The translations under genes were made by a program, and so were the position numbers. From an uncultured Eubacteriales bacterium (GTDB lineage Bacteria; Bacillota; Clostridia; Lachnospirales; Lachnospiraceae): a DNA stretch of 64,000 bases. Shown here in pieces: positions 1 to 8,531 of this stretch (within the stretch, counting starts at the first letter, position 1; each line of letters starts with the position of its first letter). The notes under the pieces were generated by a model. The model searched no databases. It was not told where the DNA came from and was given only the letters and a program-made list of their open reading frames with translations. The stretch lies in assembly GCA_900314885.1 (NCBI GenBank), contig OMWY01000009.1:24045-88044 (forward strand). The letters are read 5' to 3'.

Positions 1-817
1 TGGTCTTGCCTGCTGACTCTATAGCAGCGATAGCTCCCTGAAGAGGATCACCGCCACCACCTGCAGGAATGATTGCGTCAAGGTTAGGATCTGCGCTCAT
101 AAGAGCGTTAGCTGCTTTTGCGCCACCATCTGAGGATGTACCTGCGTACTGTGGCTCGGAGAGCTTAGCCTGATCATTAGGGTTAGCCTTGTTCCAGGCG
201 TCTACGCCGTTCTGATATCCTTCATATCTGCCGAGCCAGGTAGCATCGCCCTGCTCCCAGCCGATAAGACCGATATCTCTGTCGCCCTTGTCAAGGAGGA
301 TCTGAACGAGTTTCTCACCGTTCTCAACCTCGTTCTCATGAACGGCCGCTACATAATAAGGAGAATCGGTAGCTGCCTTGTAAATGTCAGCGCTGTTATC
401 CTTGTTTATAATTCTGAAGAACTGTGAAAGATAAACCTTGTTATCATTGCAGGTCTTGATAGCGCTTGTCATCTCTGTATCTGAAGAGTTACAGATGATA
501 ATTCCCTGGCATCCTGCTGCCGCAAGCTGCTCAACAGAAGCGGTAACCTTCTCTGATACATGTCCCTGGTCTACATATTGAACAGAAACTCCGAGTGCCT
601 TGGCTGCCTCATCGCAGATAAGCTTGCACTGGGAACCGAGTACATCGGTTGATGACCAGATTGAAACACCGATTTTAATATTATCTGTAGTTGTCGGTGT
701 ACTGCCTGCCTTGCTCCCGCTCGCTGTAGAAGATGAACCGCCACCGCATCCGGCGAGCATTGTTACTGCTGTGCTGGCACAAAGAATTGTGCTTAGTACC
801 TTTTTTCCTATTCCCAT
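1..817 (-). CDS. Sugar ABC transporter substrate-binding lipoprotein (partial, 3' end outside window)
   Basis: The reading frame is open from the ATG at 817 to the window edge. The first 24 residues form a lipoprotein signal ending in LAGC (Cys24), followed by a Gly/Ser/Thr-rich linker and a type I periplasmic-binding fold of the ribose/galactose class (NIKIGVSIWSS strand, GIIICNSSD, DIGLIGWEQGD). An AGGAGG lies just upstream of the ATG. By family it captures a sugar outside the membrane for an ABC importer whose other subunits would lie off the left edge. The exact sugar cannot be read from the sequence. It is divergent from rfbD. Confidence 0.88.
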   Translation of the reverse strand, partial: MGIGKKVLSTILCASTAVTMLAGCGGGSSSTASGSKAGSTPTTTDNIKIGVSIWSSTDVLGSQCKLICDEAAKALGVSVQYVDQGHVSEKVTASVEQLAAAGCQGIIICNSSDTEMTSAIKTCNDNKVYLSQFFRIINKDNSADIYKAATDSPYYVAAVHENEVENGEKLVQILLDKGDRDIGLIGWEQGDATWLGRYEGYQNGVDAWNKANPNDQAKLSEPQYAGTSSDGGAKAANALMSADPNLDAIIPAGGGGDPLQGAIAAIESAGKT

Positions 818-833
818 AAGATCCTCCTTTTGT

Positions 834-857
834 AAAAAGATGTATGGACATCTTTTT
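834..857 (-). other. Leader hairpin upstream of the sugar-binding lipoprotein gene
   Basis: AAAAAGATGT pairs perfectly with ACATCTTTTT across a 4-nt loop. In the transcript it ends in five U residues just before the AGGAGG. It could be a weak leader terminator or a 5' stabilising structure. The rest of the 818-1188 gap holds the two divergent promoters and an AT-rich leader of about 180 nt with no convincing small gene. Confidence 0.45.
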
Positions 858-1005
858 GAAATGCTTTGCATTTTTGTAAACCCTAAGGTATAACTTGTAT
901 TGTGCATTTTTCTCTTTCTATAGATGTTCGTTGACATCGTTTTGTAGGTTTTGCACGTTTTACGGTCCAGGCTGCCGAAACTTGTTGTACCTTTTGACTA
1001 ATTGT

Positions 1006-1034
1006 ATTATATAACGGTCTGTACAAATTTGCAA
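1006..1034 (-). promoter_or_regulatory. SigA-type promoter for the sugar-binding lipoprotein gene
   Basis: On the minus strand TTGCAA (1034-1029) and TATAAT (1011-1006) are separated by exactly 17 bp. The predicted transcript has a long leader, about 180 nt. Confidence 0.6.
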
Positions 1035-1121
1035 GAGGTTTTTTATAATTTTTTAAGGTGAAGTATTTGTACTGTACATATATTACTGTTCTCGTCAACG
1101 CATTCCAGATACTACAAGTGG

Positions 1122-1150
1122 TTGCACTTTTCCGATATTGAGAGTATAAT
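1122..1150 (+). promoter_or_regulatory. SigA-type promoter for rfbD-rfbC
   Basis: TTGCAC at 1122-1127 and TATAAT at 1145-1150 are 17 bp apart, 30-40 bp upstream of the rfbD start. Confidence 0.65.
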
Positions 1151-1188
1151 AGTAGAAGTTTTGTCAAACATTTAAAAGGATAATGATT

Positions 1189-2157
1189 ATGAACAGATTT
1201 TTTGTAACAGGGGTAAATGGACAGCTTGGCCACGATGTCATGAATGAGCTGATTGACCGGGGATACGAGGCTGTCGGTTCTGACATTACTGAAGCCTACA
1301 GCGGAATCGATGATGGCTCGGCTGTAACAAGGGCTCCTTATAGGAAGCTTGATATAACGGATGCTTCTAGTGTCTCACGCTTGCTAAAGGAAGTAAGACC
1401 CGACCATATAATTCACTGCGCAGCCTGGACGGCCGTGGACGCAGCTGAGGATGAGGCGAACATTCCTAAGGTTACCGCGGTTAACGCTGACGGAACCGGA
1501 AATATAGCTAAGGCAGCCAGGGAGCTAGACGCTGTCATGACCTATATTTCAACCGACTACGTATTTAACGGCCAGGGGACAGAGCCTTGGGATCCGGATT
1601 GTAAGGACTACGCTCCGCTTAATGTATACGGTAAAACCAAGCTTGCCGGCGAATTAGCCGTAAGTGAAACGTTGGATAAATACTTTATAGTCCGCATAGC
1701 CTGGGTATTCGGCCTGAACGGCAAGAATTTCATCAAGACCATGCTTAACGTCGGTAAGACCCACGACGAGGTCCGTGTTGTAAATGACCAGATTGGCACG
1801 CCTACTTACACGCTCGACCTGGCGAGACTCCTTGTCGATATGAACGAGACCGATAAATACGGCTACTATCATGCCACTAATAGTGAGCTTCCCGATACCT
1901 CAACAGGATTTGATAAAAATGGAACTAAAAACGGCTTTATATCCTGGTATGATTTCACGAAGGAAATATACAGGCAGGCGGGATTAACTACTAAGGTAAC
2001 TCCTGTAACTACCGCTGAGTATGGGCTTTCGAAGGCAGCGAGGCCATTTAACAGCAGACTCGACAAGAGTAAGCTGGTTAAGAACGGATTTAAGCCGCTA
2101 CCGGTCTGGAGCGATGCTGTAAGAAGATATTTAACTGAAATTGGAGAAATAAAGTAA
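1189..2157 (+). CDS. rfbD: dTDP-4-dehydrorhamnose reductase
   Basis: Catalyses the last step of dTDP-L-rhamnose synthesis, NAD(P)H reduction of dTDP-4-dehydrorhamnose, in the cytoplasm. It shows the N-terminal Rossmann motif TGVNGQLG, the STDYVFNG segment and the catalytic YGKTK (Tyr147/Lys151 from this start), typical of the RmlD family; its 322 residues are somewhat longer than the usual 280-300. An in-frame ATG at 1183 is only 2 nt from the AGGA, while the ATG at 1189 is 8 nt away, so 1189 is preferred. Its stop overlaps the rfbC start by one base (TAATG), indicating translational coupling. It supplies rhamnose for the glycan operon at 49-63 kb. Confidence 0.93.
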   Translation: MNRFFVTGVNGQLGHDVMNELIDRGYEAVGSDITEAYSGIDDGSAVTRAPYRKLDITDASSVSRLLKEVRPDHIIHCAAWTAVDAAEDEANIPKVTAVNADGTGNIAKAARELDAVMTYISTDYVFNGQGTEPWDPDCKDYAPLNVYGKTKLAGELAVSETLDKYFIVRIAWVFGLNGKNFIKTMLNVGKTHDEVRVVNDQIGTPTYTLDLARLLVDMNETDKYGYYHATNSELPDTSTGFDKNGTKNGFISWYDFTKEIYRQAGLTTKVTPVTTAEYGLSKAARPFNSRLDKSKLVKNGFKPLPVWSDAVRRYLTEIGEIK

Positions 2158-2762
2158 TGCAGATAAATGTAGAGAAAAATGTAGGCGGCATAGAAGGGCT
2201 CTGTGTCATAACTCCTGCCGTCCACGGTGACACAAGAGGGTATTTCTGTGAGACATATAATAAAAATGATATGAAAGAAGCGGGATTCGATATAGATTTT
2301 GTCCAGGACAACCAGTCAATGAGTACAAAGGGAGTCCTTCGAGGACTTCATTTTCAAAAACACTTCCCTCAGTGTAAGCTTGTCAGAGCTATTAAGGGCG
2401 AGGTTTTCGATGTAGCGGTAGACCTTAGAAGCGCAAGCGCAACCTATGGAAGGTGGTATGGAGTCAGGCTCTCCGAGGAAAATAAAAAGCAGTTCTTGAT
2501 TCCCGAAGGCTTTGCTCACGGATTCTTAGTTCTCTCTGATGTAGCGGAATTCTGCTACAAGGTAAATGATTTTTGGCATCCGAATGATGAAGGCGGCATG
2601 GCCTGGAACGACCCTGAGATAGGGATAGAGTGGCCTGATCTTGTCGGTTCCTACAAGGGCAGCCCGTCAGCGGAGGGATACACCCTAAGAGACGGTACAC
2701 CGCTTAACCTCTCCGATAAGGACCAGAAATGGCTCGGAATCAAGGATACGTTTAAATTTTGA
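2157..2762 (+). CDS. rfbC: dTDP-4-dehydrorhamnose 3,5-epimerase
   Basis: RmlC-family cupin that epimerises C3 and C5 of dTDP-4-keto-6-deoxyglucose. Recognisable motifs are GDTRGYFCETY near residue 24, VQDNQSMSTKGVLRGLHFQ near residue 49 (catalytic His) and LIPEGFAHGFLVLSD near residue 117. The length (201 aa) is normal. It is coupled to rfbD and followed by a terminator, so the two form a short operon. rfbB is 36 kb away and rfbA was not found in the window. Confidence 0.94.
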   Translation: MQINVEKNVGGIEGLCVITPAVHGDTRGYFCETYNKNDMKEAGFDIDFVQDNQSMSTKGVLRGLHFQKHFPQCKLVRAIKGEVFDVAVDLRSASATYGRWYGVRLSEENKKQFLIPEGFAHGFLVLSDVAEFCYKVNDFWHPNDEGGMAWNDPEIGIEWPDLVGSYKGSPSAEGYTLRDGTPLNLSDKDQKWLGIKDTFKF

Positions 2763-2783
2763 TTGACCCTTATTTAAGAAAAG

Positions 2784-2812
2784 AAAGCGCCATCTAACTA
2801 TGGCGCTTTTTC
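2784..2812. terminator. Bidirectional intrinsic terminator between rfbC and the GH43 gene
   Basis: A 10-bp stem (AAAGCGCCAT / ATGGCGCTTT) with a 6-nt loop is flanked by T-runs in both directions, between convergent genes. Confidence 0.8.
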
Positions 2813-2815
2813 TAT

Positions 2816-3793
2816 TCACTGGAACAGGTTGTTCTTTAAATCGAATATTGGTCTGCCGCTATCATCATAGTCTATCTTCATGATAAAGCAGTGGCGGTTT
2901 GGATCATATAGTGGGTCTCCGACTATCTCATCGTAAGTGCGAGAATGGTAGCTCATTAGGTCATTTCCCTTTTCATCCTTAAAGAAGGTATTGTGACCGG
3001 GACCGTAGAAACCAAGTTCACGGTCGCTCTTAAGTACAGGGTATCTGTCCTTCCTCCAGGAAAGAGGGTCAAGCAGGTCGTCATCGCAGGAAGCTGTGAG
3101 CATACCCATGCAGTAGCATTCCCCCGTAGAACTTGCCGAAAAGGTGAGATAAATCTTTCCATCATGGAAAAGGGCAGTCGGCCCTTCATTTACCCAGAAG
3201 CCAACTCTCTCCCAATCATAATCGGGAGTGGTAAGGAGAACCTGGGCAGTTTTCATCTCAGTAGGACTTGCCAATTCAGCGATATAGAGGTTGCTGATAG
3301 CTTTGCCTGTGTTAACCTTCTCAGCCCAGACCGTATATTTCTTTCCATTATTCTCAAAGACAGTCATATCGAGTGAAAATGAATTAAATGAAAATTCATC
3401 ATCACTTGCCCTCTTAAGGTTTCCGCACTCTCCCCATTTATCACGAATCGGGTCATCGCCTAAGCAGTGAAGAACCCATGGTTTTATATTCCATATATCA
3501 TCCCGCTCGCCTGCGGCAAAGTAGATATACCATCCTCCATCGAGGAAATGGAGCTCCGGTGCCCAGATGTGCTTGCTCATGACACCGGACTCATGCTTAT
3601 GCCAGATCTCGGTCTCCGAGGCAGTTCTCAGTCCTTCGAGGGTATCGGCATGACGGAGTATTATCCTGTCATACTCCGGAACAGAAGCCGTAAAATAAAA
3701 TGTTCCGTCCCCCGCCTTAATTATAAACGGATCCGCTCTCTGCGCTATAAATGGCGTATTATACGCCGTTTTCTTATAATTTTCCGCATTCAT
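2816..3793 (-). CDS. Glycoside hydrolase family 43, probable exo-alpha-L-arabinofuranosidase
   Basis: A cytoplasmic GH43 five-blade beta-propeller enzyme of 325 aa without a signal peptide. The three expected acidic residues are visible: Asp in QRADPFI near residue 21 (base), Asp in SLDMTVFE near residue 140 (pKa modulator) and Glu in NEGPTALF near residue 202 (acid); WAPELHF is also typical. By family it would release arabinose from imported arabino-oligosaccharides. AGGA lies about 8 nt before the ATG. Its start is 9 bp after the stop of the small cysteine-rich gene and downstream of GH51, so it belongs to the arabinan operon. Beta-xylosidase activity cannot be excluded. Confidence 0.85.
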   Translation of the reverse strand: MNAENYKKTAYNTPFIAQRADPFIIKAGDGTFYFTASVPEYDRIILRHADTLEGLRTASETEIWHKHESGVMSKHIWAPELHFLDGGWYIYFAAGERDDIWNIKPWVLHCLGDDPIRDKWGECGNLKRASDDEFSFNSFSLDMTVFENNGKKYTVWAEKVNTGKAISNLYIAELASPTEMKTAQVLLTTPDYDWERVGFWVNEGPTALFHDGKIYLTFSASSTGECYCMGMLTASCDDDLLDPLSWRKDRYPVLKSDRELGFYGPGHNTFFKDEKGNDLMSYHSRTYDEIVGDPLYDPNRHCFIMKIDYDDSGRPIFDLKNNLFQ

Positions 3794-3802
3794 TTCTTAT
3801 TC

Positions 3803-4057
3803 CTACACATTCCATTTTTTATAGGGACATTTGCTGTCCTTTCTTGCGGCACGAAGCTCTACGTAGCAGCCGCAGGCCTGACAGGTGGCATCGGCCAGGT
3901 AGTCGCACGCCTTGCAGGTATCAAGGCGTGCCTTAACCTTATCGTCGTCTGCCTTCTCGTCCTTAGAGAGGAGCATGATAACTCTGTAGATCTTCGCCAT
4001 GTACTCTTCTTCGCTTATTTCGGACAGAAGACATTTCAAACAATGTCTGGTACTCAT
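3803..4057 (-). CDS. Small cysteine-rich protein, DUF6171-like, probable metal-binding
   Basis: 84 residues from an ATG at 4057 preceded by AAGGTG. It holds four cysteine clusters: HCLKC at the N-terminus, CKACDY and CQACGCY in the second half, and a terminal CPYKKW. The spacing suggests one or two zinc sites; this is inference. The frame can be extended 26 codons upstream, but those codons lie in a repeat element and a duplicated copy of the gene's own start, so the shorter start was chosen. Function unknown. It sits between GH51 and GH43 in the same orientation. Confidence 0.72.
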   Translation of the reverse strand: MSTRHCLKCLLSEISEEEYMAKIYRVIMLLSKDEKADDDKVKARLDTCKACDYLADATCQACGCYVELRAARKDSKCPYKKWNV

Positions 4058-4148
4058 ACTTTCACCTTGCTTCTCATGACCCCGAGCCAGGCACCCGCTT
4101 CGCATGAGCCAGGCACGGGGCGCCACTTTAGACAATGTCTGGTACTCA
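4030..4148. repeat. Hairpin element (CAGGCAC / GAGCCAG family) between 27-bp imperfect direct repeats
   Basis: The core (about 4077-4121) contains GAGCCAGGCAC twice and a CCCCG / CGGGG outer stem. It is flanked by 27-bp direct repeats at 4030-4056 and 4122-4148 sharing a perfect 17-bp block (CAATGTCTGGTACTCA plus one base) with scattered mismatches elsewhere. One copy carries the start of the cysteine-rich gene, the other the GH51 stop. Related cores lie at 11905, 31471 and 40473. Confidence 0.75.
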
Positions 4149-5642
4149 AAATTTGATACCTAGGACAGCGCAGGCTGGGATGGTGAACTTGGCGACGCCA
4201 TTCTCTACCTTGATGTCCGTGAAGTCCTTCTCGCTTACAGCATCAGGATCATCGAATGTATTCTTAGCGTGCATATCCTCTGTTACGATTGTCGCCTTGA
4301 CAGAAGTAAGAGCCGTGTCAGCGAGCTTAAGCTCTACAGGGTAGCTCTTATCTATATCCATGTTTGCTACGGTTACAAGGTACTTTCCATCCCTAACGGA
4401 AGCTGAAACCTGAAGAGCAGGTACAGGGTCCTCATCCGTACCGATATCAGCGTTTTCAGCAATCGTGCTCCGAACACAGTCAGCATCCTGGTGACCCTTA
4501 TACATATGGAAAATATGGTAGGTAGGGGTCTTAATCATCTTCTCGCCCTCAGTGAGGATGACAGACTGAAGTACATTTATCATCTGGGCTATGCAGGCCA
4601 TCTTGACACGGTCTGAGTGATTATTGAAAATGTTAAGCGTTACGGCAGCTATAAGGGCATCCCTCATAGTGTTCTGCTGATAGAGGAATCCGGGGTTTGT
4701 TCCCGGTTCACAGTCATACCAGCCACCCCATTCGTCCATGATAAGGCCGACCTTGTTCTCTGTATCGTACTGGGCTAAAATGTCGCTGTGAATCTTAATA
4801 AGGTGCTCTATATAGAGAGCCTTCTTCATGGTCTTATACCACATAGCGTTATCGAATTCCGTGGCGCTTCCCTTGTGGTCCCATCCGCCCGGATGAACAT
4901 AGTAGTGAACGCTTAAGCCGTCCATGAAGCCATGCACGAAGCCCGGAGCCTGAGTAAATGTGGTCTCGCAGACCTTACGGGTCCAGTTCACATCGTCAAC
5001 ATTAGGACCGCCGCAGACCTTCTTAATAGGCTTCTCAGGGTCATACTGACGGACATAGGTCTGGAATCTCCTGTAAAGGTTGCCGTAATACTCAGGTGTC
5101 ATATTACCGCCGCAGCCCCAGTTCTCATTGCCGACGCCAAAATAATCGATGGTCCATGGCTCCTCATGGCCGTTCTTCTTACGGAGCTCACTCATAGGTG
5201 AAAGTCCGCCAAAGGTCATATACTCAACCCATTCACTCATCTCGCGGACAGACCCGGAGCCTACGTTTCCGTTGACATAGGTCTTGCAGCCGAGCTGACG
5301 GACAAGCTCAAAGAACTCATGAGTACCGAAGCTGTTATCCTCGGTAACTCCGCCCCAGTGGGTATTAACCATCTTCTTACGGGTCTCCTTCGGACCGATT
5401 CCGTCCATCCAGTGATACTCATCCGCGAAGCAGCCGCCCGGCCACCTCAAAAGCGGTACACCCATTTCCTTAAGGGCGGTTACAACGTCGGTACGCATAC
5501 CATTTACATTAGGTATACCTGAATCTTCCTTTACGAATAAGCCTTCGTAAATGCCTCTTCCAAGGTGCTCTGAAAAATGCCCCTGCACCTCAGGATTGAT
5601 ATGTCCGAGCTTCTCGTGCTCGTTAATGATGATCTTAGCCAT
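4146..5642 (-). CDS. abfA: Intracellular alpha-L-arabinofuranosidase, GH51
   Basis: A GH51 retaining enzyme that removes terminal arabinofuranosyl units from arabino-oligosaccharides in the cytoplasm. The TIM barrel carries the acid/base Glu in GVGNENWGCGG (near residue 173) and the nucleophile Glu in LIMDEWGGWYD (near residue 304); RWPGGCFADEYHW near residue 66 is also diagnostic. A C-terminal beta-sandwich follows, and the 498-aa length is normal. A GTG precedes the ATG by one codon; spacing to AAGGGG favours the ATG at 5642. Expression probably comes from the consensus promoter at 5684-5712 under control of the adjacent palindrome. Confidence 0.95.
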   Translation of the reverse strand: MAKIIINEHEKLGHINPEVQGHFSEHLGRGIYEGLFVKEDSGIPNVNGMRTDVVTALKEMGVPLLRWPGGCFADEYHWMDGIGPKETRKKMVNTHWGGVTEDNSFGTHEFFELVRQLGCKTYVNGNVGSGSVREMSEWVEYMTFGGLSPMSELRKKNGHEEPWTIDYFGVGNENWGCGGNMTPEYYGNLYRRFQTYVRQYDPEKPIKKVCGGPNVDDVNWTRKVCETTFTQAPGFVHGFMDGLSVHYYVHPGGWDHKGSATEFDNAMWYKTMKKALYIEHLIKIHSDILAQYDTENKVGLIMDEWGGWYDCEPGTNPGFLYQQNTMRDALIAAVTLNIFNNHSDRVKMACIAQMINVLQSVILTEGEKMIKTPTYHIFHMYKGHQDADCVRSTIAENADIGTDEDPVPALQVSASVRDGKYLVTVANMDIDKSYPVELKLADTALTSVKATIVTEDMHAKNTFDDPDAVSEKDFTDIKVENGVAKFTIPACAVLGIKF

Positions 5643-5683
5643 CACTACACCCCTTTCTGCTTAGGTCAATATAGGATAAGTTT

Positions 5684-5712
5684 ATTATAATTTGTTCGAA
5701 GCCCAATGTCAA
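5684..5712 (-). promoter_or_regulatory. Consensus SigA promoter for the GH51 operon
   Basis: On the minus strand TTGACA (5712-5707) and TATAAT (5689-5684) are perfect consensus hexamers with a 17-bp spacer. Confidence 0.8.
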
Positions 5713-5719
5713 TGGAAAA

Positions 5720-5735
5720 TTTAGATTTTTCTAAA
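5720..5735. promoter_or_regulatory. Palindromic operator candidate TTTAGA-N4-TCTAAA upstream of GH51
   Basis: A perfect 6-4-6 palindrome centred about 50 bp upstream of the predicted GH51 transcription start. The same 12 conserved bases and spacing occur at 10370-10385 before the arabinanase gene, and with one mismatch at 5854-5869 before the regulator gene. Confidence 0.6.
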
Positions 5736-5853
5736 TTATTTTTGTATCATTCAAAGTAATGCGATATTATTTACAAATTTTGCACAATTTGGGCCACTTT
5801 CTTATAGAAGTTTAAGCTTGAAAATGATTTCCGGTGACATATAAGCGTATTAG

Positions 5854-5906
5854 TTTAGAATTTTGTAAAGAAAATACTTTCAAATTTTCCTCTGATGTGA
5901 TATAAT
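5854..5906 (+). promoter_or_regulatory. Regulator-gene promoter with a one-mismatch copy of the operator palindrome
   Basis: TTTAGA-ATTT-TGTAAA (5854-5869) matches the palindrome at 11 of 12 conserved positions. An extended -10 (TGATATAAT, hexamer 5901-5906) follows. The palindrome centre is about 51 bp upstream of the predicted start, as at GH51, which suggests autoregulation. Confidence 0.5.
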
Positions 5907-5972
5907 TAACTCATATTTGGGGATGACCGGTCAAGAGAAGTATTTTAGGTCCGGCCATAAGAAAGGACTATT

Positions 5973-6881
5973 ATGCTATATATTTCTAAAGTACAGGACG
6001 GTCTGCCCTTATATAAGGCACTGGGGTCCGATATAAGGGTCAAGATTATCGATACCCTTCTCGCTGAGAACGGTATAAATATGAACGACCTCGCAGGGAA
6101 GCTCGGTATATCGAACGGCGCTCTCACAAGCCATATCAAGAAGCTCGAGGAATGTGGCATGGTAACCGTAAGCAACGATGCCGAGGGCCACGGAAACCAC
6201 AAGAACTGCTCTGTTCACGTAGACAAGATTCTGATAGAGCTCGCCGCAGGTGGCAGAAGTGAGAATATTTTTCACACGAGTGTAAAGGTCGGCCATTATA
6301 ACGAGTGCAGGGCTCTGCCTACCTGTGGACTTGCGAGCTCCGACCATATCATAGGTGAAGTTGATGATAACAGATATTTCAACCACCCTGACCGCTTCAA
6401 TGCCGATATTTTATGGTTCACCAAGGGCTACGTAGAATACGCCGTGCCTAATTTCATACCCTTCGATAAGAAGATAGACAGCATTACCTTTACCATGGAG
6501 CTCTCCAGTGAGGCTCCGGGTATAAATGAGCAGTGGCCGTCAGATATTTATTTCTATCTAAATGATGTGAATATCGCCATGTGGACGAGTCCGGGCGACT
6601 TCGGTGAGGTTCGGGGGCTCTTTACGCCTGACTGGTGGTTCGCTAACTGGAACCAATATGGACTTCTTAAGATGGTCGAGATAAACCACGAGGGAACCTT
6701 CATAGATGGGCTTAAGGTTTCGGATGTGAAGATAGATGGCTTTAACCTCAACTCAAGAAGCAACATCAAGCTAAAGATAGCGGTTCCCGACAACGCGGCA
6801 AATATAGGCGGATTAACTATATTTGGAAGGTCATTCGGCAATTATAACCAGGATATAGATATAGACATCGGTTACAGATGA
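5973..6881 (+). CDS. ArsR-like winged-helix transcriptional regulator, probable arabinan-locus regulator
   Basis: 302 aa. The first 90 residues form a winged helix-turn-helix (LYKALGSDIRVKIIDTLL, then MNDLAGKLGISNGALTSHIK as recognition helices, wing near EGHGNHKN). The remaining 200 residues are predominantly beta-strand with many aromatic residues and resemble no metal-sensing ArsR core, so the ligand may be a sugar; that is inference. GAAAGGA precedes the ATG. It is divergent from GH51 and convergent with the zinc-ribbon gene. It is the best candidate to bind the TTTAGA-N4-TCTAAA sites. Confidence 0.82.
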   Translation: MLYISKVQDGLPLYKALGSDIRVKIIDTLLAENGINMNDLAGKLGISNGALTSHIKKLEECGMVTVSNDAEGHGNHKNCSVHVDKILIELAAGGRSENIFHTSVKVGHYNECRALPTCGLASSDHIIGEVDDNRYFNHPDRFNADILWFTKGYVEYAVPNFIPFDKKIDSITFTMELSSEAPGINEQWPSDIYFYLNDVNIAMWTSPGDFGEVRGLFTPDWWFANWNQYGLLKMVEINHEGTFIDGLKVSDVKIDGFNLNSRSNIKLKIAVPDNAANIGGLTIFGRSFGNYNQDIDIDIGYR

Positions 6882-6891
6882 AAGGGGACAC

Positions 6892-6918
6892 AAAAAAGAC
6901 GGGCATTGCCCGTCTTTT
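6892..6918. terminator. Bidirectional intrinsic terminator
   Basis: GACGGGC and GCCCGTC form the stem with ATT as loop, flanked by six A on the left and eight T on the right, between the convergent regulator and zinc-ribbon genes. Confidence 0.85.
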
Positions 6919-6920
6919 TT

Positions 6921-8426
6921 TTAGATTGATTGATCTTCTGAATCTTGGTCTTTCGAATCGTTATCGAACGGTGTATCACTGTCACCGGTACTGCCCTTCT
7001 TAACATTTACCGCGTCATCAATATCAAGTAATTTCCACCTGTCTTTTTCAGATTTCACAACGTCATTATATAATTCCTTCAGTGACTTGTAGCCGGTTAT
7101 ATACCACCATGCCCTGTAGCCACCGGATACCTTCTCGGTAGTAAAAGAATTATATGTCTTTGTAGTGCCGGAAAGATCCACACAGGTCTCACCTTCTCCG
7201 TCATTCTTTACATCCGAAAAGCCAACAGTCCAATAGTATGTCTGATTCTTCGACACCTTCTTGCTTCCCGATTTCGCTACGAGCTTTGCCTTAATCTTAT
7301 AAACCAGAAGAACCTTGTTATAGTTGTAAGAGTCCTTATACTGCTCAAGGATACAACCAAGATAGGTCATTGACTTAAGCTCAGAATCCGTAGAACCGGC
7401 TTCAAAGGAATCCTTGAACTCAGACTCCGCAGTCTCCTTCATATCCTCCATAGCTTCATCGGATATTTCGCTTATCTTCGCCACATATTCCGTGAGCCCT
7501 GAAACGGTATAGTCCTTGCTTGTCTCCGTAATCTTCTTTCCGTAACGCTCAGCGTAATCATCAAGCGTATAATAGGACGTATCGAGTGTCAAAGTGATGG
7601 TTTCACCATTCGTAAGGTCTGAGCTCTTATCAAACTTAAAGTACATATCTGATTCCACGTCTGCATTGTCAGAGCCCGGAACAAAATCGTATTCTGCGTA
7701 TCCGTTGCCGGATTCGCCATTAAACGTCACTTCTATATCGTCAAAAGGATTCACTTCAATAAGTTCACTGAGTCCTTTAACTTCAAACTGCTTAGCGGTA
7801 TAGTTCAATGTACACTTAAGATTATCCTTTAAGTTTCCATCGATCTTCCAGTCAAGAGCGACCTTGCCTCCGTTTGATAGGTCAGAATCCTTGTCAAGAT
7901 CGACATCGATATATTTCGCACAGATATAATTTGCGGCTGCGTCAGCCATTTCCACCTCGTCGCCATTATGCAGCTTCTTTAATGTCGCGTACGTAGCCTT
8001 GTCATGCGCCTTGATAACCTTCAGGATTTCCTTGCCGTTATCCTCAGCAAACTTTTCTTTGTCGAATGCGCATGTGGCAGTGCCGTTTCCGTCATTTCCT
8101 TCAAAGTTAACAGTAACATACGGGTCAATATCTATTTGGGCCGTCGATGTCTTATCAACATAAAACAGATATCCCGCTCCACCACCTATTACAAGGAGGC
8201 AGACAATAATAATGGCAACGATTGCTGTAAGGACGCTGTTTTTTCCTTTTGGTGTCTCTGATAGAGGCTCCCCAAAGCTTTCGTTGTTCGATACAAATGA
8301 GCTCTCGTCTGCGCTCCACGTACCGCTATTAGCACCGTCCTTTGGCATTTCCTCCTGCTTTGCTCCGCAATATCGGCAGAATTTACTTCCGTCAGGTATT
8401 TCCTGTCCACATTTTATACATCTCAT
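6921..8426 (-). CDS. Zinc-ribbon, single-pass membrane protein with repeated extracytoplasmic modules (YvbJ-like)
   Basis: 501 aa from the ATG at 8426, preceded by GGGGGAA. An N-terminal zinc ribbon (CIKCG at residues 3-7 and CRYCG at 17-21) is followed by a low-complexity linker and one transmembrane helix at about 64-90. The outside region shows two related modules of about 100 residues, each with an NGNGTATCAF/GNGYAEYDF-like strand, a DLSNGGKV/DLTNGETI turn and a closing VKGL/VSGL. A C-terminal domain (about 330-470) and an acidic tail follow. The architecture matches zinc-ribbon membrane proteins of unknown function. The frame extends 31 codons further upstream without a ribosome binding site. 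Confidence 0.8.
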   Translation of the reverse strand: MRCIKCGQEIPDGSKFCRYCGAKQEEMPKDGANSGTWSADESSFVSNNESFGEPLSETPKGKNSVLTAIVAIIIVCLLVIGGGAGYLFYVDKTSTAQIDIDPYVTVNFEGNDGNGTATCAFDKEKFAEDNGKEILKVIKAHDKATYATLKKLHNGDEVEMADAAANYICAKYIDVDLDKDSDLSNGGKVALDWKIDGNLKDNLKCTLNYTAKQFEVKGLSELIEVNPFDDIEVTFNGESGNGYAEYDFVPGSDNADVESDMYFKFDKSSDLTNGETITLTLDTSYYTLDDYAERYGKKITETSKDYTVSGLTEYVAKISEISDEAMEDMKETAESEFKDSFEAGSTDSELKSMTYLGCILEQYKDSYNYNKVLLVYKIKAKLVAKSGSKKVSKNQTYYWTVGFSDVKNDGEGETCVDLSGTTKTYNSFTTEKVSGGYRAWWYITGYKSLKELYNDVVKSEKDRWKLLDIDDAVNVKKGSTGDSDTPFDNDSKDQDSEDQSI

Positions 8427-8531
8427 AATGGATTCCCCCATGAAACAAAAATAGTAAAGGTCAATAGAATGAATTCTAAAAACCTTTACTATTTTATTCC
8501 GGCATACAAGAAATGTCAAGTTAAAAAAAGT

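Noticed and set aside
883..1233. 116-codon frame opposite the rfbD promoter
   Set aside because: It lies over two well-formed promoters and encodes low-complexity Lys/Tyr/Thr sequence without family features.
4058..4135. Longer start for the cysteine-rich protein
   Set aside because: The added codons come from the hairpin element and a duplicated copy of the gene's own start region.
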